Source of the DNA: Trichopria drosophilae
Lineage: Eukaryota; Arthropoda; Insecta; Hymenoptera; Diapriidae
Reading direction: 5' to 3'
Assembly (NCBI GenBank): GCA_030407085.1
Contig: CM059587.1
Location: 24,649,001 to 24,713,000, forward strand
Length of the DNA stretch: 64,000 nucleotides
In this document: piece by piece, positions 36,481 to 47,290 of the stretch
Layout: every line of letters starts with the position of its first letter
How positions within the stretch are numbered: position 1 is the first letter of the stretch
Notes under the pieces: generated by a model
Told to the model about the DNA's origin: nothing
Database searches by the model: none
Seen by the model: the letters and a program-made list of their open reading frames with translations, nothing else
Program-made: the position numbers and the translations under genes

Positions 36481-36890
36481 TGAATGGACTTAATGGAAAA
36501 AATGTCGCGGGAAAAAATGACAGTAGTTGTAGAACTGCACTATGCGTCTATTTCTAGGACAGGGGCCAACGTCGTTGAACGTGACGGAGGGCTCAGCCCC
36601 CTGACCCCCCCCCCCCCCGGGAAAGCTATCCTAACCCAACCTTGGGGGGAGGGAGGTTGTCGAGCACCCCCGATCTATCAAAAATTCTTATTGTTATGAA
36701 ACTAAAAAGGTGAAAAATATATTGGTGGGCAGTACAGCAGCAGAACCGAATTGACGGGTTACGAGCGAGAAGGGGATACACTCAGTTTATTTCGGGGAAA
36801 TTTGTTCCGGGAAAATTTATACCGGGGAAATTTATTCTGAGGAAATTTATTCCTTGGAAATGTTTTCCCGGGGAATTCTGACGGGGTAAT
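36480..36890. repeat. GC-rich block with poly-C run and 15-bp tandem repeat
   Basis: A run of about 14 C residues lies at 36606-36619, next to a GGGCTCAGCCCCCT dyad. At 36786-36875 six consecutive 15-bp units of the type TTTATTCCGGGGAAA occur, with two or three differences per unit. The block differs sharply in composition from its surroundings and looks like a piece of a mobile element; no coding region is evident. Confidence 0.55.
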
Positions 36891-37006
36891 ACAATCCGGT
36901 CACCTAATGAACGTCCAACAATGTTGATTATCTAACTAATTAATACAAAAAGCTCAAAATTATTCAAGATATTTCTTAGGCACTATGTAAAACACCAGAT
37001 ATTTAA

Positions 37007-37288
37007 CCTTTAATCCCGACGCATGGGTCGTTTCCCATACAGCACAGAAGTTGCAAATATATAACGGTTATGTTGCAGGAATGTAAAAATGTCCGACTTC
37101 ATAACCGTTATATATCAGTAACGTATTTGGTATGTAACAAATCATTTTGTGCTGTCTGGGTTTCGACCCAGAGAAAATACAAATTTTACTTCGTAAATTG
37201 CACAACTGTAAGCATTTTCAAACGGCAGGACATGTTGGACCCAGGTACTGGCAGGAGATGGCTTTAAAACATCCGTCGGAAATAAGGG
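37007..37288. mobile_element. 282-bp TTAA-flanked MITE (piggyBac-like pattern)
   Basis: TTAA (37003-37006) precedes CCTTTAATCCCGACGCATG, and CATCCGTCGGAAATAAGGG is followed by TTAA (37289-37292). Target TTAA plus TIRs starting CCYT is the pattern of piggyBac-type elements. A second inner dyad (AACGGTTATG and CATAACCGTT; GCTGT and GGGTCG blocks) makes most of the element foldable. There is no transposase. Confidence 0.65.
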
Positions 37289-37292
37289 TTAA

Positions 37293-40200
37293 AAAATGGT
37301 TATTTTTAGTTTTTCGTTTTTAAAACTTATATTTTTGCCTTCTTATAGGGTGGAAAACGCTTGCTAGCATATATGGTCTTTTATCTTTAAAAGTAGTTGT
37401 TAAATAAGTTCATGTCATATAATTGTTATTCAGTGTTATTAATCATTTGAAAAATATAATTTCGTAATAAATTATTCCAAATTTTTCAATTCGAGCTTTT
37501 TTACTTTTCGTCTAAAATAAAAAAAATCGTAATTTGTTCATATAAGTTGAATTTGTTTTAAATAAAAACATATAATTTAGTTTACAAATATAAGTCAATT
37601 TAAAAAAGTAATTGTAATAGTAAAAGTAAAATTGGATTAATATCAAATTGAAACAAATATTAGAATAAAAAATTTTGTTATGTAACTTCAATATAAATAC
37701 AGATTCACATATATTTTACTTTGTATTTCGGTTATGATACATTACAAATCAAATTTTAAATTTAATTTAATAATATCGTCTACGTTTCTTAAAAGTATAA
37801 TTACACATTATACATTATAAATGTACTAGAAGCGTTTCCTTTTAACGCTCAGCTGCATGAACTTTTCATTCATACGGGTTATCATTTGGATAAGAATTCT
37901 TATTATACAATATTCATAATTACTAAAAACACTATTGGGCAATTTAAATCGGTTTCATTAAAAAAAAACGCTTTTCTTTGATTTGGGTAAAATGTTAAAA
38001 AAATGTTTATATATGAGTACATACTAAAAATGCAACTCAAATAGTAGACATTCCAACTCTTATTCTGCGGTACATTTTAAATTAGTGCGTACGCCTGTAA
38101 GTAGAAACAGAAGCGTGCAATAACTTCATTAACTCCCTACAATTTGAAGTTTAAGAGAATTAATAGTATTACATGTAAATTAATAGTTTTTCCTGCAAAT
38201 CCCTTTTTTGACATGGTTCACTTTGTCGGGTCCTAAACCTTATCGGCTACACGAGTCGGAGTTTAAAGTGTTTTAAAGTTTTTTTTTTCACTGACTCACT
38301 TGATAATCCTTTAAGTAATTTACGGAGAGAACTGCAATTGTATCAAAACATGTGTATAGACCATCCCTTCTGCTGTTAAAACCTAATAGACATTTATTTT
38401 TCATTAAATATAAATATTAAATATATGTACACAAATATTTTTATTTACTTGTTTTAGATTTGTTTTTGATCATTCATGGTATACTTATTTTTTAGGGGTT
38501 CTCCCTTTTTGATGTGCATCCTTTTCATATTAAAACTGTAATAAATAGTTTTATCTTCGGTTAGATACCCACATAAGGTATTGATTTTATTAATTCCGAA
38601 CGTAGTAGAAATCGTAATCAACCGTGGCATTGCTTGATCGGAGCTAAAACATTGAATCATCATGTTTTGTCTAGACACATACCTCGTTTTATGCAATGCG
38701 CATGCATATATAGACAAAACCTGATGATTCAGTACTAGTTTCTGCCAAGCACTACTCTGATTGATTTCATTTTCTCATAGACCTGCTACCAATTTTTTCG
38801 AAAATTGGGTAGAAAGTTGCTAAACATTTATATAATAAGTCGCTTTCAGACTCTCAAATAGTAGAAAAAAGTACGAAATACTAATTAATAAGAATTAATT
38901 AATTCTTATTAATAAATTAGAATATTAAAAGTTTTGGATGATTTGTTGATTGCAGGTTTGAACTTTCATTTTATTATACGCGTTCATCTTGGTCGGCCTT
39001 TTTAATTATAAAGGGAAAACTTTAAGAATATTACCTAATCGTTCTTTTGTGCGCGCTACTTTTGTTTTCGGGGCATTTTCTAGAATATTTCATGTTATTG
39101 TACAGGTTGTTTAGTATTTATTATTTTTCACGAACGTAAAACGTGAACATTCCCTTTAAAATATCATTAATTATTTTTCATTATCTTCACAAATTTTTAA
39201 TTGTTTCCAAAATTAACAGAAAAGTTTTTTCAGAAAATCTCGGTTACTTGTCATTTATTTTTATTCGATCGTCCCTCACAAAGAAATTTTTTACGCCTTT
39301 AATTAATTATTCCATTTTTGTTTGCTTATCATATAATATATAAATGACAAATGTCACGTTTGACGGATGAATGGCTATTGCGTATGTAATGTCAGGTTGG
39401 TAATGGATAATAAAATCAATGTGCTGTTACGTATTTTGATTCCATTTTTAAAGTTTTTTCAATGTGGTATAAAATTGCACAAATTGAACAGAAGAAGAAT
39501 GGTTTAGTGACGGATTGAAAACCTACGATATGCCAAATTTATAAAAATTTGCGGCGAAGTCGTAAGGTCAGAAAAATAAACGAGGGTCAGGAAAAGATTC
39601 AAGCAATTCCGAAACAATTGAACGAAGCATCCTGTTGAATTTATTTCTCATAACAAAAATATTAGCATCGTATAAAATTAATGGAAATGAGTTCTCTTGT
39701 GAGGCTTGAATACTTGGCACAATATATGGGTAGAAATTGTAATCATTTGTATTATGATATTTTATTAAAAAACAAGACAATACAAAATTGTCTATTGCCG
39801 TAGTGCTAATAAATATATATACATGAAATAAACCTTACAACTACTCTAAACTCGGATATAAACATAATGCAATTATTTCATGTAATAATTGTAAAGGAAA
39901 GTGTTTTCCACGCAATAATAAACTTAAATTTCATGATGTGATATTGGAATATCTACACACTGTAAAATCGAATGTTTTAACCCTTTCTGTCACGAATTTT
40001 TCCCGCGAAAGGTATTTTCTGTAATTTGGTATACACGGGTTTTGGAGGATGCTGATTACAAATCTGGCGTTAGATTTTCAAAATGGCGGATCGAATATGG
40101 CCCACCAAAATGTTGAAAACAGGTAATTTTGTCTGATATTCGAATATAGGGGTTATTCGGGCCACTGTTTACGAATAATGTCTGAGATTTTCAAAATTAA

Positions 40201-40900
40201 AAATGGCAGATCCAATATGACCAGAATTTTGGAAAACTGTCATTTTTGTTTGTAAATTGTTTTCATGTATATATTCCACAAGCTGATAAATTATCATTTT
40301 TCAAGGATATGGATAAATCGATACGTGTAAAATAAATTATCTGGCTTTAACTGAGAGCTGATGTCAATGAAATGTGCAAATATAAAACAACAACAAAATG
40401 TTAAATTAAATTATAATTATGATTTAAATTATAATCCACATACAAGCATTTTCATTATTTGTGATCAAATACTCCAAAATCTTCAAAGATCAAATTTCTG
40501 ATGAAATATATTTTATTTTAATTGTTATACACCACACCAGCTCGGCCATTCTAATTTTCGATAACTTAACGTCCGATACGTCATCAACTACTTCAAACCC
40601 CCTATATACCAAATATGAGACAACATTACCCTTTTTCAATTATTTGAAATTTTATTGGACCGCCATTTTGAATTTGGAAAATTTGGCACTAGATTCGTAA
40701 ACAGCAACCTCGAAAACCCCTAAAAAACAAAATATCAGACAAAATTACAATTTTTCAAATTCTTGATCGGACACATTGAATCCGCAGTTTTAAATTTTGA
40801 AAATCTTACACCGGATTCATGATCAGTAGCCTTGAAAACCCCTATATACCAAATTTCGCAAAATAAAACCTATTACTTCATCCTAGCACGAATTTCTTCT
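37293..40900. other. AT-rich gene-free stretch
   Basis: No gene is recognised. A perfect 30-bp palindrome lies at 38884-38913. Members of the dispersed AAAATGGCGG / 'GATTCGTAAACAGCAACCTCGAAAACCCC' family occur at about 39990-40320 and 40660-40870. A TTAACCCTTTCTG at about 39978 may be a lone TTAA-type element end. Confidence 0.35.
38884..38913. repeat. Perfect 30-bp AT palindrome
   Basis: The sequence is symmetrical around TTAATTAA with arms ATTAATAAGAATTAA and its complement, and has no spacer. It is a potential cruciform. AT-rich palindromes of this length can arise by chance slippage, so its meaning is open. Confidence 0.7.
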
Positions 40901-41606
40901 GAAAGAGTGACCCCAAAAAGACACTAAAAAGGGTCCCTGTTTTAGCAATCGAAATTCGAATTAATTATACTGCCAAAAGTTAAGTTATGGTGAGATAAAA
41001 ACGGAACAAAAATTGCAATTTGAGATGACACTTCTCGAGTAAATAGGGGTCAAATATGTTAAATTGTAGCGTTTTATAGTATCACCTGTATCGAGTATTC
41101 TGAATGACAATCCGTCTCGGGAATACCATATTTTTAAAATAAATTGTGAAATTTTCTGGGTGTGCGTGCATGTGTGTTTATGTGTGACTGCGTGAACAAG
41201 TGTGTCCGGGTAATCGTGTATGGATGTGTAATATGGATGTGATAGAAACTCATAGTAAATCGACGGTTGGAACCTCATGCCGTATTTACACTTACTTAAG
41301 ATTCTTTCTATTCATTGTGTGCGAGTGTGAGAGTGTGTGTAGAGGTCTTTGGTCTTTAATTTCACAATTTATTTTAAAAATATGGTATTCTCGAGACGGC
41401 TTGTCATTCAGAATACTCAGTGCAGGTGATACTAGAAAACGCTGTAATTTAACATTTTTAATCCCTTATTTACTCTACAAGGGAAGTATCGTCTCAACTT
41501 AAATTTTTTTTTTTGTGTTTATCTCACCATAACTTAACTTTTGGCACTACAATTAATCCGAATTTCGATTGCTAAAAAACGGGCATATTTTGAAGTCACT
41601 CTTGAT
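40901..41606. mobile_element. About 700-bp foldback element with 250-bp arms
   Basis: The left arm 40901-41163 and right arm 41358-41606 are inverse copies (AGAGTGAC at the ends, TTTAGCAATCGAAATTC, CCAAAAGTTAAGTTATGG, TAAATTGTGAAATT and complements). The spacer is TG-rich (GTGTGCGTGCATGTGTG). The ORFs here come from the arms and are not genes. The target-site duplication is not resolved. Confidence 0.7.
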
Positions 41607-42144
41607 GCTTTTTTTTTAAGTAATTTGTTTATATCAATACTTACTTTAAATAATTGTGCAATATTATTATTTGTTAATATTTATTGGCGTCTTAGGAAGG
41701 CTAGGAACAAAAATCATCAACGAAATCGATAGGGAATTGCTCATAAAAGTTGAAAAGTTGATAGCATGTAGGTGGGACACTGGTGTTAAATGACACTAAG
41801 GCACTTAGAAGTGCCATCTTTTAAAATATGTCTTGATTTAGGCGTCTTAAAAACGAACAGCCTTAAAATTAAAGATATTTTCTGTCGAATGAAATAAAAC
41901 ACATTTAATTTATAACTTTTGGTCGTTCCTGTGTTTTTTTTCGTGTGTTTTACAAGGAGATCGAGTTGTCCGAAAATAACACATTAAGCATGCCTTTTGA
42001 TCAACTGTTGCTTACTGATTTGAGGATAATGACAATAAGGAAAGCCATCAAGAAATGTCTACCCTAACTTGATGTTAGAAGCGAAATTTCATCATAATTT
42101 GCTTTACCTATACATTTATATAGAAATTATGTACAATTCGGTAA

Positions 42145-42232
42145 GCGACGACATGGTTGTGAGCTTAGGCTAAGGCGTCAGGCTTCAAACTGCACGTCGC
42201 GAAGGTCCCGAGTTCAAATCCCCGTCCGTGCA
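42145..42232 (+). repeat. tRNA-Leu-like head of a SINE
   Basis: The text GAGCTTAGGCTAAGGCGTCAG resembles the A-box and D-arm of tRNA-Leu (cf. GCCGAGnGGTCTAAGGCGTCAG). GAGTTCAAATCCCC is a good B-box, followed by an acceptor-like GTCCGTGCA. The T-stem has mismatches and the anticodon stem is degraded, so this is not a functional tRNA. The sequence continues directly into a non-tRNA body. Confidence 0.55.
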
Positions 42233-42540
42233 ATTTTTCTCTGTTTACGTCCACTGCTGGAATATTCACGGAATCTTGCAGGGCGAAGGTGCAAATTTGG
42301 GACCGCTGTCGACTTTCGTCGACTTCCGTTGTCGGTACCGTCTCGGATAAAGATGGGATAATCCCCGTGACTATGCTACGGCACAGACCGACGAATTCAC
42401 TGATGGGACCGACATTGGGGTAGGGGGAGGGGGGGCTGGCTCTGGGTGGCCCTAGCCTTGAAATTTGTCCAGGTGTTGTCTTTATGTTGTCATGTGCTGT
42501 CATAACCCTTCCACCCGATAGCCGAACGGCTAATAGACCA
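42233..42540 (+). repeat. SINE body, GC-rich
   Basis: Downstream of the tRNA-like head the sequence stays GC-rich to about 42540. It includes TGGAATATTC...TTTGGGACCGC, shared with 24145-24193, a G-rich run at about 42419-42437, and GCCGAACGGC. The ORF on the minus strand (42165-42503) covers this repeat and is not a gene. Confidence 0.45.
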
Positions 42541-42838
42541 AATAGTCATTAAAGCGGGGGCAAATTCCAGGTCCTTTGTCCTTGTATACAATTCTAGAAT
42601 AGATATAACTGTATAAAATTCATATACAATTGTAGACGATTGTACACAAGTATAGATGAATTTTGTCCTTGATGCGTAATTTTGCTTAAAATTAATTATA
42701 TATAATTCAATTTCATTTGGTTCTGCCTTCGATTTACATTCAAACTTAAAAATCCATTCACCCATTGAAGGATTACGCATGTAACACGAAAAAATAACTA
42801 GTTTCAAAATAGAAAGGTAATACTTTAACGTATGTTAA

Positions 42839-43407
42839 CCCCTTGAGTGTGAGGGTACGTCTATAGACGTGCATTCTAAAGTGGAATTCCAGGGTGAGGT
42901 ACCTCAATTAAAAAAAAATTGATAAAAACCACAAAAAATAAACTTTTCCGATCACCTAACGAGCATTTTCATCACACAAATATTCTTCTTAATATGACTC
43001 GTGCAAATTACGTTCTCTGAATAGGGAGTGTTCAAAAATCTTGTTTCTATTTTGGGTAGCGTTGCTCTTATCTAGTGTTAAAAACATAAAAAAACAGTAA
43101 TGTATGAGAGTTTATTAAATTATCTGTAAATGTATATATTATCGTAACTCAGGGCATGAAATGTTAAATAAACTCATTTTTGAAACAATTTCAACACGTA
43201 ACAGGTTTCAACAAAATCCAAGGATTTAAAAAAAAAATATGTTCGCCATATTGGATCTGCCATTTTGAATTTATAAAAATGGACTTCATATTCGTAATTA
43301 ACGATCCCGAAAACCCAAGTGTACCCAATCTCACAAATTTTGATAGCTTAAAAAATTCTTAACATTTTTTACCCACATTTTAGATTTTTCTCCTCACAGC
43401 GAAGGGG
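42839..43407. mobile_element. TTAA-type MITE, about 570 bp
   Basis: TTAA|CCCCTTGAGTGTGAGG on the left and CCTCACAGCGAAGGGG|TTGA on the right form a TIR of about 17 bp with a few mismatches; one TTAA flank has decayed. A short dyad ACGTCTATAGACGT lies near the left end. A member of the dispersed GCCATATTGGATCTGCCATTTTG family lies inside (about 43245-43330). Confidence 0.5.
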
Positions 43408-43412
43408 TTGAA

Positions 43413-45863
43413 ATTATGTAATTAAAATGCATTAAATAAGAATGTTAGATAAGAATATTTAATAAATAGGGAGTTTTCTACTGTAATTTTTAAAATTAAC
43501 ATCTTTCAAATGTCTGCACATATCGGAACTAAATTTTGAAATTGAAAGCAATCCTAATATATTACTTTCAAGTTCACTCGACTCCTCTTATAGGAAAGAA
43601 ATTTGATTCTACTCTAACTTCATGAATGTTCTGTATGATAGGAAATTCTACTGCCGTTTCTCTCTTGCCGCTTATTGCCTCTATTTGATTGATTGACAAA
43701 GAAGAACTTTCTGGAATGAAAGTATATAAATGAATATGAAATTAAATAAAGAAATCCATTTACACTTACAAAAGAGAATGCTCACGCTGAAGAGAGAACT
43801 ATATAAGATGTAATCTTCGTACCACACATTCTGCAAAAAGAATCTGAAAACCTGAAGTAACAAAAAATTGAATGCACTTTTGACATATTTAAGTTAATTT
43901 TGGAAAGAGTCTTATTAGAAATGTTTAGTGCAGATATTATCGTCTTTTCATAATATAAGATCTAAATTTCTTGTCCGTCAGTGAACGTATATAAATATAT
44001 TGATTTCTTGGTTGAGAAAAAAATTAATAAATATGTCTAGTGACGTTTCAATCCTTAGTCAGGTTCACATATGATATAACATAAATGCTGCAACTTTAAG
44101 TAATCGAAAAAATAAATGTATATTATAATAGAAGTATTTAACAAATTATTTAAACATTTAGAAAACAACTAACAAGCCAAATATTTTTCAGATTGAATCT
44201 GTGTTTTTTATAAGAAAAACATTACTAAAGCCATATTCTTTTTACTTTGAAATAATCCAATGAACAGTGCGCAGAAATATTGTAAATATAAAAAAAATAA
44301 GGAATGTCACATGCGACCTAAAGAAATACGGAAAATTTTCATAAAAAACTTAGCAAGATGAATATATGTATAGGAAAAAAAATACTGTAATTTAGAAATT
44401 ATTTAGATATAGTGTCCTAACAGAACCGAACCTTAAAACAAAGTTAAATAAGGTTTTCATAATGTTAATAAGCTTGCAGCAACGTTATTTAATCTTGTTG
44501 TAAGGTTCGGTTCTGTGTGGGAGAAAAATGAGAAATAATTTAAGAATAAAGAAAACCGAGACATGATTTGACTTTCAACGTGCGAAAATAATAAGTTTTT
44601 AAAATTTTATTTCCGAATAATATGCATCAGATAAATATGATTTTTCAAAATGGATGTACACAGTATTTTTTTTACATTTAATGTTCCATATGTTTACATT
44701 AGGAAATGTCCTGTGGCCAGAATATTAATGTTTTCAAAATCAAATTCATGTCCCGTATTAATTCTGTGAACAGTTGATCCAGTATACTTACTGACTTATA
44801 CCAAAAATATTAGATTTATGTTCTTGAATTCTGTTTTTTAATCATTTGCCTATTTGTTTCATTTTAATGCAAATCCTAAAAATCGAGAAAATGTCATATA
44901 GGGGAAAACTATTCACGGTCCAATTTTGTAGAATAATATTCATAAATTTAAATAAGAATTAATTTGTTACAGTTTAGCATATTGTTGAATATATCTATGT
45001 AAAGAAATAGGTAGCACGTGTATTTATAAATTCAATTATGAAAAAAAGTGTCGATTACAAAACAAATCGTTGTCCAATTTTTACTGCCCACATCGAACAA
45101 CGTTAACAAAAAGTACCAGTGTAAAACATCAACAATTTGCGAGATTCAATTTTTAACATTTGTTTTATAAACCTGAACTTTACTTCACTATTGATTTTTT
45201 TATTGCTTATTCTGGTGTAATAGTATATTTCGTATAAAAATGCATATAAATTCTTGTTATTTTAATTCTGTTCAATGATTGAAAGCCATTAAGCTAACAA
45301 AGACTTTGGAAAATTATTAAGCTTTGAAACAATTCGGTGTCATGTATATAAAAACTTTATGAATCGTCCAAACATAAAACCTTATAAGTCACTTATTAGT
45401 CAATATTATTAATTAAATAAATATTATAAAATTATAGATTGGAATCGTAAGGGGCTGAAATAAAAAGTCATAATTATCTTTAGTCATTATTCAAGTAAAA
45501 TATATTTATCTTTGAGAATTTTATAAATAATTGAACTTGTCATAAAAACAATTAATCACACTCATACCAAACATACTCGAAGTCAATTGCAAATATAAAT
45601 AAAAATAAGAGTCACGATTAAAAACATTATCGAGTCGTCGGTAAGCCGTGTGAGTCAATAGGTGTAAAACTGTCATTTCTATCGTCAACGACGGAATAAG
45701 TTACGCGGAAATAAATTAAATAATAACACACATTCAATACATACATACATACATTAATAAACAGAAATACACATAAACATTTTGTTATATAATATAATAA
45801 ATTAAAACGCACATATTCAGATTATTATTCAATAACGGACGGACGGAAGAGAAAGAGGCTTAC
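43413..45863. other. AT-rich gene-free stretch
   Basis: Apart from the 44420 hairpin nothing is recognised. If the minus-strand exon at 45864 is real, this would be its downstream intron; it starts with a GTAAGC donor at 45863. I found no following exon. Confidence 0.3.
44420..44516. repeat. 97-bp hairpin with 32-bp arms
   Basis: ACAGAACCGAACCTTA (44420) with its extension to 44451 is inversely repeated at 44485-44516 (TAAGGTTCGGTTCTGT), about 29 of 32 bases matching, around a 33-base loop. The size is that of a small MITE or a precursor-miRNA-like hairpin. Confidence 0.65.
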
Positions 45864-46561
45864 TTTTTCGTCATCTTTCTTCTCTTCGGCGTCGTTCCTC
45901 TTAATTTTCGGGTCCTCCATCCGTCTGGTGATTTTGGATTCTTCGGCTGCTGTGACATGGGGAACCCGTGATGGGTGTCGTACTCCCTCGCGACCACGAG
46001 GGAGAGGACCAGCAGCCTCGTTTAGTATTGTTACGTGGATTGATTTCGATTCATTTTTTATCTTTATTATTAATAATTTTCTTAAATCAGATTATATGCA
46101 CTATTCTATATTTACCATTATATTCCAACAGCTCACTCGTTTATGAAATTGAAACTATGAAATAAAACACTACGTTTTATTAACACTATCAAAAAATACT
46201 TTATTGTGTAGATCTATCCTCAGTGACGAGCTCCGGCTCAAGTCGCTTCCTGGACACAAGTGACCAGTTGACGAAAAAGGTCGTTGTGTCTTCTCAAATT
46301 TTAGAACGTTCGCGAATACCACCGAATTTGACATTCCGCGAAATATTACTAAATGTCAACGGTGACAGCTCGTTCGAATATCAAATTATTATACAATATC
46401 AATACAACTAAACCTAAACTCATACACTCATACAACGCTCGCTTGCTACTCTACAAATACACAAAGATAGCATTAACTTTTAAACGGACCGAATATATTA
46501 TATCTCGCAATTCAAGCGATACGTAACAGTATACGGACGAACGGAGTGCCGTCGTCAGATC
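45864..46561 (-). pseudogene. Candidate minus-strand coding exon interrupted by a solo LTR
   Basis: On the minus strand an acceptor-like CTAAT...CACCAG (AG at 46563-46562) is followed by a frame open for about 64 codons once the 500-bp LTR and one 4-bp target duplication are set aside. It ends at a GTAAGC donor (45863). The distal part is strongly charged, with MEDPKIKRNDAEEKKDDEK immediately before the donor; an ATG at 45920 in good context could also start translation there. No domain is recognised. It could be a host exon disrupted by the insertion or a fragment of another mobile element. The next exons are not found. Confidence 0.3.
46029..46528 (+). mobile_element. Solo LTR, 500 bp, with GTAT target-site duplication
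   Basis: The sequence begins TGTTACGTGG and ends ATACGTAACA, giving the canonical TG...CA ends and an 8-bp terminal inverted repeat TGTTACGT/ACGTAACA. It is flanked by a direct duplication GTAT (46025-46028 and 46529-46532). AATAAA-type sequence inside (GAAATAAAACAC at about 46158) could be the LTR polyadenylation signal. Neither a primer-binding site nor an internal region adjoins either side, so this is a solo LTR left by recombination. The 4-bp duplication suggests a Gypsy-type parent, an inference. Orientation is taken from the AATAAA only. Confidence 0.7.
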
Positions 46562-46754
46562 CTGGTGATATTTTCAAAAATTAGTCCTCGCTGCCTCCAT
46601 GAATTATTGAATTTTGGTGCTGGCTATTGAAGTGTGGGCCCACCTTTGGTTTCAGAGCAGCCAGGGTCTCCGTAGTTGAGGCAGCGAGTCGTCCCTAGGA
46701 GTCCAAGAGAAGAGTCCAAATGCAAGAGAGTCCAGGAAGAAGAGAGAGAGTTGA

Positions 46755-46940
46755 GGGATACTTACCAGGTCTTATAATCCCGAGTAAAAAAAATTTGTCT
46801 CTGAAAGATCTTTCCGAGATCTCGCGGGTTTAATCTCGTAAAGATCTCGCAAAGATCTCGCTCCGTCCCAGTAGCTACTAGTAGTCCACGACCCAGTAGA
46901 GACAAATTTTTTTTACTCGGGATACCTCGGTAAGTATCCC
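46755..46940. mobile_element. 186-bp MITE with GGGATACTTACC ends
   Basis: GGGATACTTACC (46755) and GGTAAGTATCCC (to 46940) are exact complements. An inner 25-bp inverted repeat (CCCGAGTAAAAAAAATTTG and its complement) is separated from them by a few bases that differ in length. The centre has AAGATCTCGC repeats. The GGTAAGTAT ends look like splice donors on both strands. Confidence 0.65.
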
Positions 46941-47029
46941 TATGTCCAGTGATGTCGCCGAGTTCCTCTTTTCCTAAGAATCGGGATGGAAACTGTCAAA
47001 CATTTGAATGTAATTTCCTTAATTTGAGT

Positions 47030-47290
47030 TTGACAGCCCGCCCCTCATTTGAATTTGGAGCGCATGCGCCCCATTGCGGCGACACATGCGCTCCGAGCTT
47101 GGAACTCGGCCCGTTTATTGCCCACTTTCTATGCTGCGCTGCCAGGGCGCCGTTGCACCTCTTCTGCGCATGTAGAGGCGCACCATCGCCAGCGCCATGT
47201 CATTGCGCGCGCATGTCCCTTGATGCGCGCTCGGATCCCACGCACAGTGGATCGAGAGATAGGGGAAGCCGGACATGGGTCTTAAAACGG
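47030..47290. promoter_or_regulatory. CpG island with NRF1-type sites
   Basis: This 260-bp island is among the most GC- and CpG-rich parts of the intergenic region. It contains a perfect NRF1 core GCGCATGCGC at 47060-47069 and several related half sites (CTGCGCATG, GCGCGCATG, ATGCGCGC). It lies about 0.5 kb upstream of the minus-strand exon candidate, so a promoter is possible. A GC-rich transposon fragment is the alternative. The ORFs across it are low-complexity translations of CpG DNA. Confidence 0.3.

Noticed and set aside
42145..42232. Functional tRNA-Leu gene
   Set aside because: T-stem and anticodon-stem mismatches and direct continuation into a non-tRNA body indicate a SINE head.
42165..42503. 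112-codon minus-strand ORF
   Set aside because: It is entirely inside the tRNA-Leu-like SINE and its body.
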